A stretch of 63,710 nucleotides of DNA from Treponema sp. UBA4267 (GCA_002395155.1 DGWD01000018.1:1-63710); one strand, 5' to 3'; counted from the first letter of the stretch, positions 41,927-51,684 are shown. The notes: generated by a model not told the origin, from the letters alone. Made by a program: numbers and translations.

Positions 41927-44812
41927 GTGTTCTTAAAAAGTCTGGACATATACGGATTCAAATCTTTTGCTGACAAAACTCACATTGATTTTTCAGAGGG
42001 TATTACTGCCCTTTTAGGCCCAAATGGTTGTGGTAAATCTAATGTTGTAGATGCTATTAAGTGGGTTTTAGCCGAACGAAATTCAAAAAATCTTCGTGCA
42101 GAAAAAATGGAAGACGTTATTTTTAACGGTACAGAACGTCGCCCAGCTTTAAATACAGCCGAAGTAACTCTTACAATTGCAAATGACAAGGGACTGCTCC
42201 CTTTAGATGATGAAGAAATTGCCATTACCCGTCGTCTTTATCGTTCTGGGGATGCTGAATATTTTATTAACCAGAGACCTGCAGGTCCTACCGAAATCCG
42301 CCGTCTTTTTATGGATACTGGTGTTGGAAAAGCAGCCTACTCGGTTATGGAACAGGGAAAAATCGACCAGATTCTTTCGAGCAAACCAGAAGACCGTCGT
42401 TATCTTTTTGAAGAAGCTGCAGGTATTAGCCGTTCAAAGGCGGAAGTTGCAGAGGCTGAACGAGAACTTGAAAGAACCCGTCAGAACATGACTCAGATTG
42501 AAATTGCCATGGGCGAAATTAAACGCCAGTATGACTCATTAAAAACTCAATCTGAAAAAACTATAAAATATCGTAAATTAAAAGAAGAAATATACGAAAC
42601 AGAAAGAGACCTGGCACTTTTACGTCTTAAAAACTTTGTTCAGGACAAGGCCCGCCACGAAGAAGAACTGAAAAAGGTTTTGGAAAAACGTGACACCATC
42701 CGTAAGGAAATTGAAGAAATTAACAATACAATTTCTGAAAATATGGATAAAGTTAAGGCTATGCAGGAAGACTTGTATAACAAACAGGCAACTCTCCTTG
42801 CTATTGGCCAGGAAAAGAACGGCAAACTGGAACTGATTAAACAGCAGAACCAGCAGGCCTTAATCATGAAGGAAAAGCTTAACGCTTTGGAAGGCCGAAA
42901 AAATGCCATTCAGGAAAGAGTTGACAACCTTCAGGATGAAATTGATGAGCAGAATGCAGGCTTACATTCAAAAACAAAACAGCTCAACGATATTAAAACA
43001 AATATTCAATCTTTTGAAAAAAACATTGAAACTTCTAGTTCTCAAATTACAGACAATGACCGCAAGGCCGAAGCTTTAAGAACTCAAATTGGAGGCCTTG
43101 AAGACGAACGTGCCAACTTACAAAAGGAACTGGCCGCTATTACAGAAGATATTGTTTCTACCCTTGATGAAAAGCTTAAAGGGACTGGTTTTAGCGAAGC
43201 TGCAATGCGTCTTGCAAAAGAAGAACTTGAAACTCATCTTGGAAAACTTAAGATTTTCCTTGAAGGTCGAAAAAATGTATTTGCGGACTTTGCAAAACAG
43301 AATCATTCAGCTGATGATTGCAAAAAAACTGTTGAAGAAGCAAGTCAGGCCTTTGAAGAAGCCGGTTTACAGCTTTCTGATATAGAAGATGCTTTGATTA
43401 AGTACCAGGATGCATCTCCGGCCTTTATCACTGAGTTTTTGTCACCTCAAGGTATTATGACTAAAAAGCGCGAGATTGATGAAAAAATTAGTGCTAATCA
43501 TAAAAAGGTTGACCAGCTTGATGATGAAATTGCAGGCCTCCAGTCACAAAACAAAGATCTTTCTGTTAAAATTGAAGAATACAAGGAAACTTGTAATAAG
43601 CTTAAATTAAATGAAATTCAGATGCAGGAACAAATTACTGCTTCTCAGAATCAAATTAATATGCTCAATCGTCAGCTTGCAAGCGAAAAGGCTTCTTTAC
43701 AAGAAACTCAAGAAGAACTTTTTACTGAACAGAAGCGTGCAGATGAAATTCAGGAGCAGATCAATACTTACCAGGACGAATTGGCCGAAATTGAGTACCG
43801 TGGTAAAAAGCTGGCAGATGAAATGAATAAGCTTGATGAAGAAATTGCCAAGGCCAATAAGTCTGTTTCAGGTAAATCTTCATCACTCGATAAAAAACGC
43901 GAAGAACAGAATCGTTGTCAGGAACAGTACGAAAAACTTTCTTTATCTTTGAACTCTTCAGATAACGATATTCGAAATATAAAGCAGAACTTCCAGGATC
44001 AGTATTCCCGCGATTTGATGGAATTTGAAGAGCGAATGTACAAGATTACAACTCCATCAGCAGATTTGCGAGAACAGCTTTCAAATACAAAAAAAGAATT
44101 CCAGTCTTTGGGTACAGTAAACCTTATGGCTCCAGAGGAATTTGGCGAAGTTAAGGACCGTTATGAACGTCAGCGTTCTAACTATGAAGATACTCAAAAA
44201 TCTTTGGAAAATCTTACCCGCGTTAGTGAAGAAATTAAGTCTAAATCTGCAGAAATGTTCCTTGAAACATACAATCAGATTAAGAAGAATTTCCACAATA
44301 TGTTCCGCCGCCTCTTTAATGGTGGTCGTGCCGAACTTAAACTGGAAGATCCTACAAACATTTTAACCTCAGGTATTGATATTTATGCTCAGCCACCTGG
44401 AAAAAAACTTGAAAACATTGCCCTGCTTTCTGGTGGTGAAAAGACTATGACTGCGGTTGCCCTGCTCTTTGCTACATATCAGGTTAGACCTAGTCCTTTC
44501 TGTCTTTTGGACGAAATAGATGCCGCATTGGATGACAAGAACGTTTCAAGCTTTGTTACTGCCCTTGAAAGTTTTGCTAGCGTAAGCCAGTACATTGTTA
44601 TTACTCACAACAAGAAAACTGTAATGGGTGCTTCTACAATGCTTGGAATTACAATGGAAGAATCGGGTGTAAGTAAGATTATTGCCCTTCGTCTTGATGA
44701 AGATATTAAAAGGGGTCCAGCTGTTGAAAATAAAACAGAAGACTTTATAGAAGAAGATGTGCCAGATGAAGAAGGAGTGGTTCTGCCACCACGACCACCT
44801 CGGAGACAGTAG
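41927..44812 (+). CDS. smc: Chromosome segregation protein SMC, short form
   Basis: 961 residues against about 1150-1200 in most bacteria. GTG start with AGGAG 6 nt upstream. The N-terminal head has Walker A GPNGCGKSN (32-40); the C-terminal head has LLSGGEKTM (from 833) and Walker B CLLDEIDAALDD. Long coiled coils lie between. The central non-coil stretch (about 420-510) lacks the conserved glycine-rich hinge I would expect. The stop codon TAG is the first triplet of the heptamer repeat that follows. A possible -10 TATAAT is at 41895-41900. Confidence 0.94.
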   Translation: MFLKSLDIYGFKSFADKTHIDFSEGITALLGPNGCGKSNVVDAIKWVLAERNSKNLRAEKMEDVIFNGTERRPALNTAEVTLTIANDKGLLPLDDEEIAITRRLYRSGDAEYFINQRPAGPTEIRRLFMDTGVGKAAYSVMEQGKIDQILSSKPEDRRYLFEEAAGISRSKAEVAEAERELERTRQNMTQIEIAMGEIKRQYDSLKTQSEKTIKYRKLKEEIYETERDLALLRLKNFVQDKARHEEELKKVLEKRDTIRKEIEEINNTISENMDKVKAMQEDLYNKQATLLAIGQEKNGKLELIKQQNQQALIMKEKLNALEGRKNAIQERVDNLQDEIDEQNAGLHSKTKQLNDIKTNIQSFEKNIETSSSQITDNDRKAEALRTQIGGLEDERANLQKELAAITEDIVSTLDEKLKGTGFSEAAMRLAKEELETHLGKLKIFLEGRKNVFADFAKQNHSADDCKKTVEEASQAFEEAGLQLSDIEDALIKYQDASPAFITEFLSPQGIMTKKREIDEKISANHKKVDQLDDEIAGLQSQNKDLSVKIEEYKETCNKLKLNEIQMQEQITASQNQINMLNRQLASEKASLQETQEELFTEQKRADEIQEQINTYQDELAEIEYRGKKLADEMNKLDEEIAKANKSVSGKSSSLDKKREEQNRCQEQYEKLSLSLNSSDNDIRNIKQNFQDQYSRDLMEFEERMYKITTPSADLREQLSNTKKEFQSLGTVNLMAPEEFGEVKDRYERQRSNYEDTQKSLENLTRVSEEIKSKSAEMFLETYNQIKKNFHNMFRRLFNGGRAELKLEDPTNILTSGIDIYAQPPGKKLENIALLSGGEKTMTAVALLFATYQVRPSPFCLLDEIDAALDDKNVSSFVTALESFASVSQYIVITHNKKTVMGASTMLGITMEESGVSKIIALRLDEDIKRGPAVENKTEDFIEEDVPDEEGVVLPPRPPRRQ

Positions 44813-44872
44813 GTTCTAGGTTCTAGGTTCTAGGTTCTAGGTTTTAGGTTCTAGGTGTTAGGTATTAGGTTT
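44810..44872 (+). repeat. Nine-copy heptamer tandem repeat TAGGTTC
   Basis: Units in order: TAGGTTC four times, TAGGTTT, TAGGTTC, TAGGTGT, TAGGTAT, TAGGTTT. The first unit supplies the smc stop codon and the last units supply the only Shine-Dalgarno-like AGG before the next gene. Copy number may vary by slippage. Confidence 0.95.
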
Positions 44873-44878
44873 TTATAA

Positions 44879-45271
44879 ATGAAAGAATTTTTGGAAAAGA
44901 TTAAGGACATTTTTATTGACCTCAAAGACAAGCTTCTTGAATTTTATGAAGAAAACAAAAAGCTTTCCATCATCATTCTTTCATCTATTATTGTTATTTT
45001 AATATGTCTAATTCTTTTAATTGCCTTAGTCAGCAAAAAGGATAAAGAACCTAAAAAAGTTCCTGGGCAGGAATTAGTCCTTACCGAAAAACTGGTAGTT
45101 CCAAACGGTCCTGAATTACCAAGGGATTATAACCCATCTCGGCAAACAAAAGATAAATGGACTGACCAGGAGGCTCAACAATGGTTCACTATTCCAGGTG
45201 ATAAAGAAATTGAGGCTCTTTCTAAGTCTAATGATAATTTAATAAACGAAATAATAGGAGCGGCTCCATGA
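44879..45271 (+). CDS. Single-pass membrane protein, unknown function
   Basis: 130 residues. An amphipathic charged N-terminal helix (1-27) is followed by one membrane segment (about 29-51, LSIIILSSIIVILICLILLIALV) and a Pro-rich extracytoplasmic tail with PKKVPGQELVLTEKLVVPNGPELP. The start lies just after the heptamer repeats and the end overlaps the next lipoprotein gene by 4 nt, so the two are translationally coupled and probably function together at the envelope. I do not recognise the family. Confidence 0.78.
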   Translation: MKEFLEKIKDIFIDLKDKLLEFYEENKKLSIIILSSIIVILICLILLIALVSKKDKEPKKVPGQELVLTEKLVVPNGPELPRDYNPSRQTKDKWTDQEAQQWFTIPGDKEIEALSKSNDNLINEIIGAAP

Positions 45272-46767
45272 AAAAGACATTGTTAGTATTTTCTTGTATA
45301 TGTTCTCTTTTCTTAGTTTCCTGTGCTTCAAAAAATATTGCTCAAGATGAAAATATTCTACAGGCACCAGAAACAATTACGGAAGCCCAAGCAGATATAA
45401 GTACAGAAACAGATCAAGATTCTCCAGAAACTTCTGATACAAATACAGAAACAGATTCAGAACAAGAAGTTTTATTTATAGAAGAAAATGTTGAATTTCA
45501 AGAACCGGAGGATTTTGAAGAGCCTGTCGTTATCACTCTATTTCCAGAAAATCTTGTAGAAACAGAAAGCCAGGCCGAAACTCCAACTGAAGAAAAAGAA
45601 GACCCCTTACCAGAAGAAAAAGTTGAAGTTGAACTTATTCCTGAACTTGAAAATACCTCTGATTCTGAAGTAGCTGAAGCTGACACAGAGGATTCTCTTT
45701 CTCCTCTTGCTAATGAAAACGCTGACCAAGAAACACAAAAAGACAGTGATATTGAAGTAATTGATGATATTTCTGATAGTTCAGAAAGTTCTGATAATAC
45801 TGAGGATGATGTAATTTCTGTTGGTGATGGCGAAGAAGGTGCTGTTACAGGCGAAGAAGAAGAAACAAATAATGCAGAAGAAATTACACCATCACGTAAA
45901 GTTACTTTGAAAAAAATGGAATACCTGGATATTACCTACCCTGGTCAAGGCTGGATTTACATGGGTATTACAGATGGTTCAAAGGATTTAACTTATTTTG
46001 GTCGTAAACTAGGAACAGAAAATACAAAATTCACTTTGCAGGCAAGAAATGCCGGAAAAAAAATTGTTCATTTCTACAAAAACGATGCATTAACCGGCCA
46101 ATATATTGATGATTATATTGAAGTTGAAATTCTTAATCAGAAGGGATCTAACAAAACTCATATTGATGCACCTGAATATAAGCAGCCAGTTCCAAAGAAG
46201 GCAAAGGAAAAGATAAACAAGAACCAGGCTAAAAATGATGAAGAAATCAGTATGGAAACTTCTGAAAGCAGTCTGGTTCAAACTACTTCAAACTCAAGTA
46301 ATGTTAGTGATTCAAATTCTGTAAGTTCAGTAGAAAATGACTCGCAAGTTGAAAAACAGACTTCTGCTCCAAAAGAAACTAAAAATATAGAAGACGTTTT
46401 AGAGCAGGAGGAGGAAGATAGAGGTGGAGAAAGAACATCATCATCTTCTAGTGAAAAAACTGAGGACAAGAATTCTCTTACAGATTCAAATACACTGTTA
46501 CAAGAAGCTCAAGTTCTTTATAATGAAAAAGAATATAAGCTGGCTCTTGAAAAGATTAATTCTTTTCTTGAAAGTGCAACTTCTAAGAGAGATTTAGGAC
46601 TTTATCTCCAGGGACAAATTCTTGAAGCTAAATCTGAAGTGCAAAACATAAAGGCAGCAATTGAAGCGTACACAACTCTTACAAAAAATTATCCTGCAAG
46701 TAAACGCTGGGACGATGCAAATAAGAGAATGATATATTTAAAAAGATTTTATCTGGAGGTTAGATAG
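45268..46767 (+). CDS. Acidic lipoprotein with C-terminal tetratricopeptide-like repeats
   Basis: 499 residues. The lipobox is FLVSC (Cys19). Residues 25-200 are low-complexity and very rich in Glu, Asp, Thr and Ser. A beta-rich module follows at about 210-290 (LDITYPGQGWIYMGI … KIVHFYKNDALTGQYIDDYIEVEI), a second disordered Ser/Glu linker at 300-410, and a helical TPR-type end (EAQVLYNEKEYKLALEKINSFLES … AYTTLTKNYPASKRWDDANK). It resembles tol-pal-like or BamD-like scaffolds only in its last part. Probably a periplasmic envelope-spanning tether. Confidence 0.75.
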   Translation: MKKTLLVFSCICSLFLVSCASKNIAQDENILQAPETITEAQADISTETDQDSPETSDTNTETDSEQEVLFIEENVEFQEPEDFEEPVVITLFPENLVETESQAETPTEEKEDPLPEEKVEVELIPELENTSDSEVAEADTEDSLSPLANENADQETQKDSDIEVIDDISDSSESSDNTEDDVISVGDGEEGAVTGEEEETNNAEEITPSRKVTLKKMEYLDITYPGQGWIYMGITDGSKDLTYFGRKLGTENTKFTLQARNAGKKIVHFYKNDALTGQYIDDYIEVEILNQKGSNKTHIDAPEYKQPVPKKAKEKINKNQAKNDEEISMETSESSLVQTTSNSSNVSDSNSVSSVENDSQVEKQTSAPKETKNIEDVLEQEEEDRGGERTSSSSSEKTEDKNSLTDSNTLLQEAQVLYNEKEYKLALEKINSFLESATSKRDLGLYLQGQILEAKSEVQNIKAAIEAYTTLTKNYPASKRWDDANKRMIYLKRFYLEVR

Positions 46768-46770
46768 ATT

Positions 46771-47463
46771 ATGAATAAATTTAGCAAATCTATTTTACTT
46801 ATTTCTATTGGCATGGGACTTTTTTCTTCCTGTGTAATTAAACAGCCTGGCGATAAAGCAGAAATGCCAAGAACTATTACAGTTTCTGGTAGAGGTTCTG
46901 TTTCCGTAAAGCCTGATCTTGTTCATTTGAAGTTTCTTGTTAGAACTACTGACTGGAACGTATCAAAGGCTGTAGAAAAAAATGCTACTAACACAAACAA
47001 TGTTCTTAATGCATTAAAAGAAGCAGGTGTAGCTTCATCAGATATATCTACTTTTGATTATTCTATTACTCAGGACAATTCCAACAATTATCCTGGTCAG
47101 TACACTGTTAGAAATACAATTGCCGTTGTGGTTAGAAATATTGAAACAGCAGGTTCTGTAATTGATGCCGCTGTAAAACAAAACGTTGGTGCAAATGGAA
47201 TTACAGAATTCCGCTATGCAGTTTCAGACGATGCATCTTACCTGCGTCAGGCAAGAACCCTTGCAATTCAGGATGCACAGGATGCAGCTTCGCTTTTAGC
47301 AGGAGCCAGCGGATGTAAAATTTCTTCAGTTCAATCAATTTCTGAATACACACCTGATACTTATGCCCTTAGAGCTACAAGCAGCTTTGATTCTACTATG
47401 ATTCAAGAAGGGACAATATCAATTGCATCAGAAGTTACTATAACTTACAATTTGGAAAACTAA
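46771..47463 (+). CDS. SIMPL-domain (DUF541) lipoprotein
   Basis: 230 residues. The lipobox-like GLFSSC (Cys21) follows a hydrophobic signal. The rest matches the SIMPL/DUF541 family: ITVSGRGSVSVKPDLVHLKFLV at the start, NALKEAGVASSDISTFDYSI, and the C-terminal ARTLAIQDAQDAASLLAGASGCKISSVQSISEY. Members are periplasmic oligomeric proteins of unclear function, some linked to oxidative stress. It sits 3 nt after the TPR lipoprotein gene. Confidence 0.88.
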   Translation: MNKFSKSILLISIGMGLFSSCVIKQPGDKAEMPRTITVSGRGSVSVKPDLVHLKFLVRTTDWNVSKAVEKNATNTNNVLNALKEAGVASSDISTFDYSITQDNSNNYPGQYTVRNTIAVVVRNIETAGSVIDAAVKQNVGANGITEFRYAVSDDASYLRQARTLAIQDAQDAASLLAGASGCKISSVQSISEYTPDTYALRATSSFDSTMIQEGTISIASEVTITYNLEN

Positions 47464-47473
47464 GGAGACTTAA

Positions 47474-48754
47474 ATGTTAGATTATAAATTTATTAAGGAC
47501 AATCTTGAAGCTGTAAAACAGAATATTGTAAACCGCAATATGACTGCAGATGCTGACTTGGTTGTAAAACTTTACGATGAGCACACTGCCCTTGTAACAA
47601 AACTTCAGGACCTTCAGCAGAAACGTAACGAAAATGCAAAGGCTATGAAGCAGAAGCTTGACGATGCACAGCGTCAGGAATTAATTGCTGCTGGTAAACA
47701 GATTAAAGACGAAATTTCTAAAGTTGAAGCAGAAGAAAAAGACACTGCTAATAAACTTGAAGAAGCTGCACGCCAGATTCCAAACATGGTTCATCCAGAC
47801 GCACCTGTTGGAAAACTCGATACAGAAAACCTTGAAGTTAAAAAGGTTGGAACACCACGTAAGTTTGACTTTGAACCAAAAGATCATGTTGAACTTGGTG
47901 AATCACTTGATATCATCGATTTCGACCGTGGAACAAAAGTTTCTGGACCTAAATTCTACTATCTTAAAAATGAAGCTGTTTTCCTCGAACAGGCTTTGAT
48001 TATGTATGCTTTGAACACACTTCGTAAGCACAACTTCCAGATGTTTATCACACCTGATGTTGCTAAAGAAGAGGTTCTTAAAGGAATTGGTTTTAATCCT
48101 CGTGGAAACGAATCAAATGTTTACTCAATCGAAGATGAAGGAACTTGTCTTGTAGCTACTGCAGAAATTACTCTTGGCGGATACCATCAAAATGAAATTC
48201 TTGATAAGGCAAGTTTACCACGTTTCTATGGTGGACTTTCTCACTGTTTCCGCCGCGAAGCAGGTGCCGCTGGTCAGTTCTCTAAAGGACTTTACCGCGT
48301 TCACCAGTTTGATAAAGTAGAAATGTTTGCATATTCAACTCCAGAACAGTCTGACGAAATTCACGAAAAGCTCCGATTGATTGAAGAGGAAATTTTTGAA
48401 GGCCTTGGACTTCCATTCCACGTAGTAGATACTTGTACTGGTGACCTTGGTGCTCCTGCTTATCGTAAGTGGGACCTTGAAGCTTGGATGCCAGGACGTA
48501 ATGGTGGTGAATATGGCGAAGTAACTTCTACATCAAACTGTACAGACTATCAGGCTCGCCGCCTCAACATCAAATATAAGGATGATGATGGAAAGAACAA
48601 ATACGTTCACACATTGAACGGTACTGCAATTGCTGTAGGTCGTGCAATGCTGGCAATTTTGGAAAACTATCAGAATGCAGATGGATCTGTAACAATTCCA
48701 CCAGTATTAGTTCCATACTGTGGATTTGACAAAATCCTTCCAAAAAATAAATAA
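47474..48754 (+). CDS. serS: Seryl-tRNA synthetase
   Basis: 426 residues, normal length. The N-terminal coiled-coil arm (about 30-100) contacts the long variable arm of tRNA-Ser. Class II motifs are visible: HCFRREAGAAGQFSKGLYRVHQFDKVE (motif 2), and GTAIAVGRAMLAILENYQNADGSVTIPPVL (motif 3). An AAGGAGA Shine-Dalgarno precedes the start, 10 nt after the SIMPL gene, so it belongs to that transcription unit. A terminator follows. Confidence 0.97.
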   Translation: MLDYKFIKDNLEAVKQNIVNRNMTADADLVVKLYDEHTALVTKLQDLQQKRNENAKAMKQKLDDAQRQELIAAGKQIKDEISKVEAEEKDTANKLEEAARQIPNMVHPDAPVGKLDTENLEVKKVGTPRKFDFEPKDHVELGESLDIIDFDRGTKVSGPKFYYLKNEAVFLEQALIMYALNTLRKHNFQMFITPDVAKEEVLKGIGFNPRGNESNVYSIEDEGTCLVATAEITLGGYHQNEILDKASLPRFYGGLSHCFRREAGAAGQFSKGLYRVHQFDKVEMFAYSTPEQSDEIHEKLRLIEEEIFEGLGLPFHVVDTCTGDLGAPAYRKWDLEAWMPGRNGGEYGEVTSTSNCTDYQARRLNIKYKDDDGKNKYVHTLNGTAIAVGRAMLAILENYQNADGSVTIPPVLVPYCGFDKILPKNK

Positions 48755-48768
48755 TAAATTTTAATATT

Positions 48769-48805
48769 TGCCGGTCTTAGAATATAATTAAGGCCGGTTT
48801 TATTA
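48769..48805 (+). terminator. Terminator after serS
   Basis: Stem CCGGTCTTA/TAAGGCCGG (9 pairs including one G-U) followed by TTTTATTATTTT. Confidence 0.75.
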
Positions 48806-48828
48806 TTTTAAATACTTTAGGACTTCAT

Positions 48829-49887
48829 ATGGAAGAAAAAACAACTAACAGCAAGAATATTTTTTATATACTCATGTTCTTTGTTATAATTTTAGCAGGT
48901 TTTATTTTGAAATCTTTATCTTCGGTTATACTGCCTGTAATTTTTGCAGTTATGCTGGCCTTTGTACTTTTTCCTATTATCAAAAAAATTAATAATAAAA
49001 CTAAAATTCCATGGATTGTATCTACCCTTTTAGTATTCTTTCTCTTTCTTGTAGTATTCATTGGAATTTCTTCTTTAATCATTAACAGTCTAACTACAAT
49101 TTTTGACCAATATCCAAAATACGAAAAAAAGTTCATGTCAATTTATACAATTCTTGCAGAAAACTTTAACCTTGAAATTGATTCTACAAAAAGTTTTATT
49201 GATAACGTTTGGAAAAACTTAAAGGTAAGAGAATATATTCAAAAAGCTGCAGTCTCACTTTCTTCTGGAGCGGTTTCTTTTGCAAAAAATCTTTTGACAA
49301 TTGTTTTACTTTCGGTTTTTCTTGTTCTTGAAATGCGGGTTACAAAAGTAAAAATCCAGGTTGCTTTTAAGAATGATAAAGAAAAGGTAAACAAAATTAC
49401 CCACCAAATTGCAGGTGATACAGTTCACTATATCTCTATCAAGTTTTTTATAAGCCTTGCAACTGGTGTTTTGTGTTATCTTGCTACAAAAATAATTGGT
49501 ATGGACTTTCCTCTGGTATGGGCCTTCATTTCTTTCCTCATGAACTTTATTCCAATTTTTGGTTCTATAATTGCAGTAGGAATTACTACTCTTTTTTCAA
49601 TTCTTCAGTTTTATCCTGAATCTATTGCAAAGCCTATCTTTATCCTGCTTTTTATGATTTTGATAAATTTTACTCTTGGAAATATTATAGAACCAAGGAT
49701 TGAAGGTAAAAATCTAAATCTTTCACCATTTATAATTCTTGTTTGTTTGCCTCTGTGGGGTTACATTTGGGGATTTATAGGAATGCTTCTTGCAGTGCCA
49801 ATGACAGTAATCATTAAAATTATTTGCGAAAATATTGATGATTTAAAAGGCATAGCTGTTATTCTTGGTAATAAACCGGAAGAGTAA
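48829..49887 (+). CDS. AI-2E-family transporter (PerM/TqsA type)
   Basis: 352 residues with seven or eight membrane segments. The N-terminal pair of helices (FYILMFFVIILAGFILKSL) and the C-terminal block ISFLMNFIPIFGSIIAVG and GNIIEPRIEGKNLNLSPFIILVCLPLWGYIWGFIGMLLAVP are the family signature. Members include putative autoinducer-2 exporters and Na+/H+ antiporters, so the substrate is open. It converges on the PilZ-like gene with a 3-nt gap and no obvious terminator. Confidence 0.92.
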   Translation: MEEKTTNSKNIFYILMFFVIILAGFILKSLSSVILPVIFAVMLAFVLFPIIKKINNKTKIPWIVSTLLVFFLFLVVFIGISSLIINSLTTIFDQYPKYEKKFMSIYTILAENFNLEIDSTKSFIDNVWKNLKVREYIQKAAVSLSSGAVSFAKNLLTIVLLSVFLVLEMRVTKVKIQVAFKNDKEKVNKITHQIAGDTVHYISIKFFISLATGVLCYLATKIIGMDFPLVWAFISFLMNFIPIFGSIIAVGITTLFSILQFYPESIAKPIFILLFMILINFTLGNIIEPRIEGKNLNLSPFIILVCLPLWGYIWGFIGMLLAVPMTVIIKIICENIDDLKGIAVILGNKPEE

Positions 49888-49890
49888 GTT

Positions 49891-50829
49891 TTAGTTGAAG
49901 AGTGTACTTGTTGCTTTTTCGTAGAGGAAGCGCAAATCCTCTTCCTGCATAGTTGTATACCTAAAATCTACACAAGATAAAAGACCGTCTTTACTTCTGT
50001 AAATTTTATTTACTATACAAGTTACAAAAATATCTCTTGTTGTTATTGGTCCAACTTTTATTGAAAAGGAAAGTTTTACACCATATTCTTCTGTTGGGAA
50101 AAATGTACAAGCCTTCGATTCCATTCCAAGAACCAAACGTTCATGATCTATAAAAAGAATACTTAAAGGCTTTACCCTATCCTGTAAAGCTTCAACTTGA
50201 TTTTGTACAGGGCTGGTAAGATATTTACATATTGGAATAAGTTGAATCCCGTTTCCTGCATTTCTTTCGGTTTTAGCCTGTTCTACAAAATTTTCCAGCA
50301 GCTCTTTTGCTTCTTTTTGATGTTCTAGTGGAATAATTTTCCAGGCAGGCCTTGTAAAAAGTTCGATACTTTCATCTGGAATACATTTTAAGTTTAACTC
50401 TTTACGGGTTTTACATTCAAAGTACATTTTTGCAGAAAAATCGTATTCTTTATCATCTTCTACATCTAAAATTCTTTGAATTGTATCTGGAATTGTAAGA
50501 GATAAACCTTGTGGTGTTTCTTTTACAGGGGAAGTAAAATAAAGTCCAACTCTGTTAAAATAGAATTCAACACGTACAGTTTTATTCGCAAAATTAGCTA
50601 CAGATTGAGGAGCGTTTTCCAGTAAGATTTGACCATTTTTTTTAACAGTCATGTGTTCGCCTTTAATAGCTACAGGAAAAATTTGAGATGTAAGGGATTT
50701 GATTAATTCGTCTGAATTGGATTCGTTTTCATCTTCAATTGGTGTAAGTGTTACAGGAACATTACCATCAATTAAATACTGTAAAACTAATTCCCTTTCA
50801 ATTCCTGTTAAAGACTTTTCAGCCATCAT
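49891..50829 (-). CDS. PilZ-like domain protein
   Basis: 312 residues, soluble. The N-terminal beta-rich part (about 15-130) and C-terminal part (about 200-300) look like the YcgR-N/PilZ arrangement of spirochaetes, with CVDFRYTTMQEEDLRFLYEK at the end. The RxxxR and D/NxSxxG cyclic-di-GMP motifs are not clearly seen, so ligand binding is doubtful. It overlaps the following lipoprotein gene by 4 nt. The call is by pattern only. Confidence 0.55.
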   Translation of the reverse strand: MMAEKSLTGIERELVLQYLIDGNVPVTLTPIEDENESNSDELIKSLTSQIFPVAIKGEHMTVKKNGQILLENAPQSVANFANKTVRVEFYFNRVGLYFTSPVKETPQGLSLTIPDTIQRILDVEDDKEYDFSAKMYFECKTRKELNLKCIPDESIELFTRPAWKIIPLEHQKEAKELLENFVEQAKTERNAGNGIQLIPICKYLTSPVQNQVEALQDRVKPLSILFIDHERLVLGMESKACTFFPTEEYGVKLSFSIKVGPITTRDIFVTCIVNKIYRSKDGLLSCVDFRYTTMQEEDLRFLYEKATSTLFN

Positions 50830-51518
50830 ACTTTTTTACCCCACCTGTCTATAGTAATCTGGTAAATCATATTTTTGCTTTTATTACTTATATATAATGT
50901 AACATCAATTGTTCCCTCTTGGCAATAAAAACGCAGAGGAAGACTTGTAACATCAGGACCTATGAAAGGCTGTCCAATAATCCAATTTGTAAAAAGTTCA
51001 ATTTCTTTATCATTTTTTTCTGAGTATGGAAAATCCTGATTAAAATATTTTTTCCATTGACTTATAAAATCATTTTTGAAGAAAATATAATTAAATCGAT
51101 ATTTTGTATCAAAAAAAGTTTCTGGACCAGAATAAATATTTGAAGAAAGTGATTTTGAAAAGTTGTCGACAGTTTCTTTTAATGATTGTTTTAAGTTTCT
51201 AATATCCAGGCTGCCAAAATTTTCCAGTTCAGGATAAACAGGCATGTTATTGTTTTTGTTTAATTTCAATAAATCTGGAGTAGGATTTGTGTTTGCTATT
51301 AAAAACTTTGGATCTGTAATAAGAGGATTTTCAAGAATTTCCTTTTCAATTTCATTTGTCCAGGAAGTTTGTGTTTCTAAATCTTTTACTTCCTCTTTTA
51401 TAGTTTCTTGGTTACTGTATTCTAATTTAGGTATTGTAGAATTTTTACATGAAAAGGAAGTTAGTATTATTAATAATAATGATGATAGAGTTGGGACTTT
51501 TTGTAAAACTTTTTTCAT
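50826..51518 (-). CDS. Lipoprotein, unknown function
   Basis: About 230 residues from MKKVLQKVPTL; the start is set by a GAGGGGG Shine-Dalgarno 6-8 nt upstream, and a longer reading would add 18 residues without a ribosome site. The lipobox is LTSFSC. The mature part contains FGSLDIRNLKQSL and SNIYSGPETFFDTKYRFNYIFFKND, and ends in beta-strand-rich DVTLYISNKSKNMIYQITIDRWG. I do not recognise the family. It is coupled to the PilZ-like gene and starts the unit. Confidence 0.75.
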   Translation of the reverse strand: MKKVLQKVPTLSSLLLIILTSFSCKNSTIPKLEYSNQETIKEEVKDLETQTSWTNEIEKEILENPLITDPKFLIANTNPTPDLLKLNKNNNMPVYPELENFGSLDIRNLKQSLKETVDNFSKSLSSNIYSGPETFFDTKYRFNYIFFKNDFISQWKKYFNQDFPYSEKNDKEIELFTNWIIGQPFIGPDVTSLPLRFYCQEGTIDVTLYISNKSKNMIYQITIDRWGKKV

Positions 51519-51642
51519 GAACTTACCCCCTCTATACCTTCGTAACTTATTATTATTTTTTAATAATAACACATTATAAGATTTGGGTCATTAGAAGGAA
51601 TGTGATTTTTTTATTTTTTTTGAATTTTATGCCCCATATGTG

Positions 51643-51671
51643 TTGACACTAATTTATAGAAATGGTATAAA
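51643..51671 (+). promoter_or_regulatory. Promoter of tRNA-Val
   Basis: TTGACA (51643-51648), 17-nt spacer, TATAAA (51666-51671), 13 nt before the tRNA. An excellent consensus match. Confidence 0.85.
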
Positions 51672-51684
51672 TAATCATATGTAA

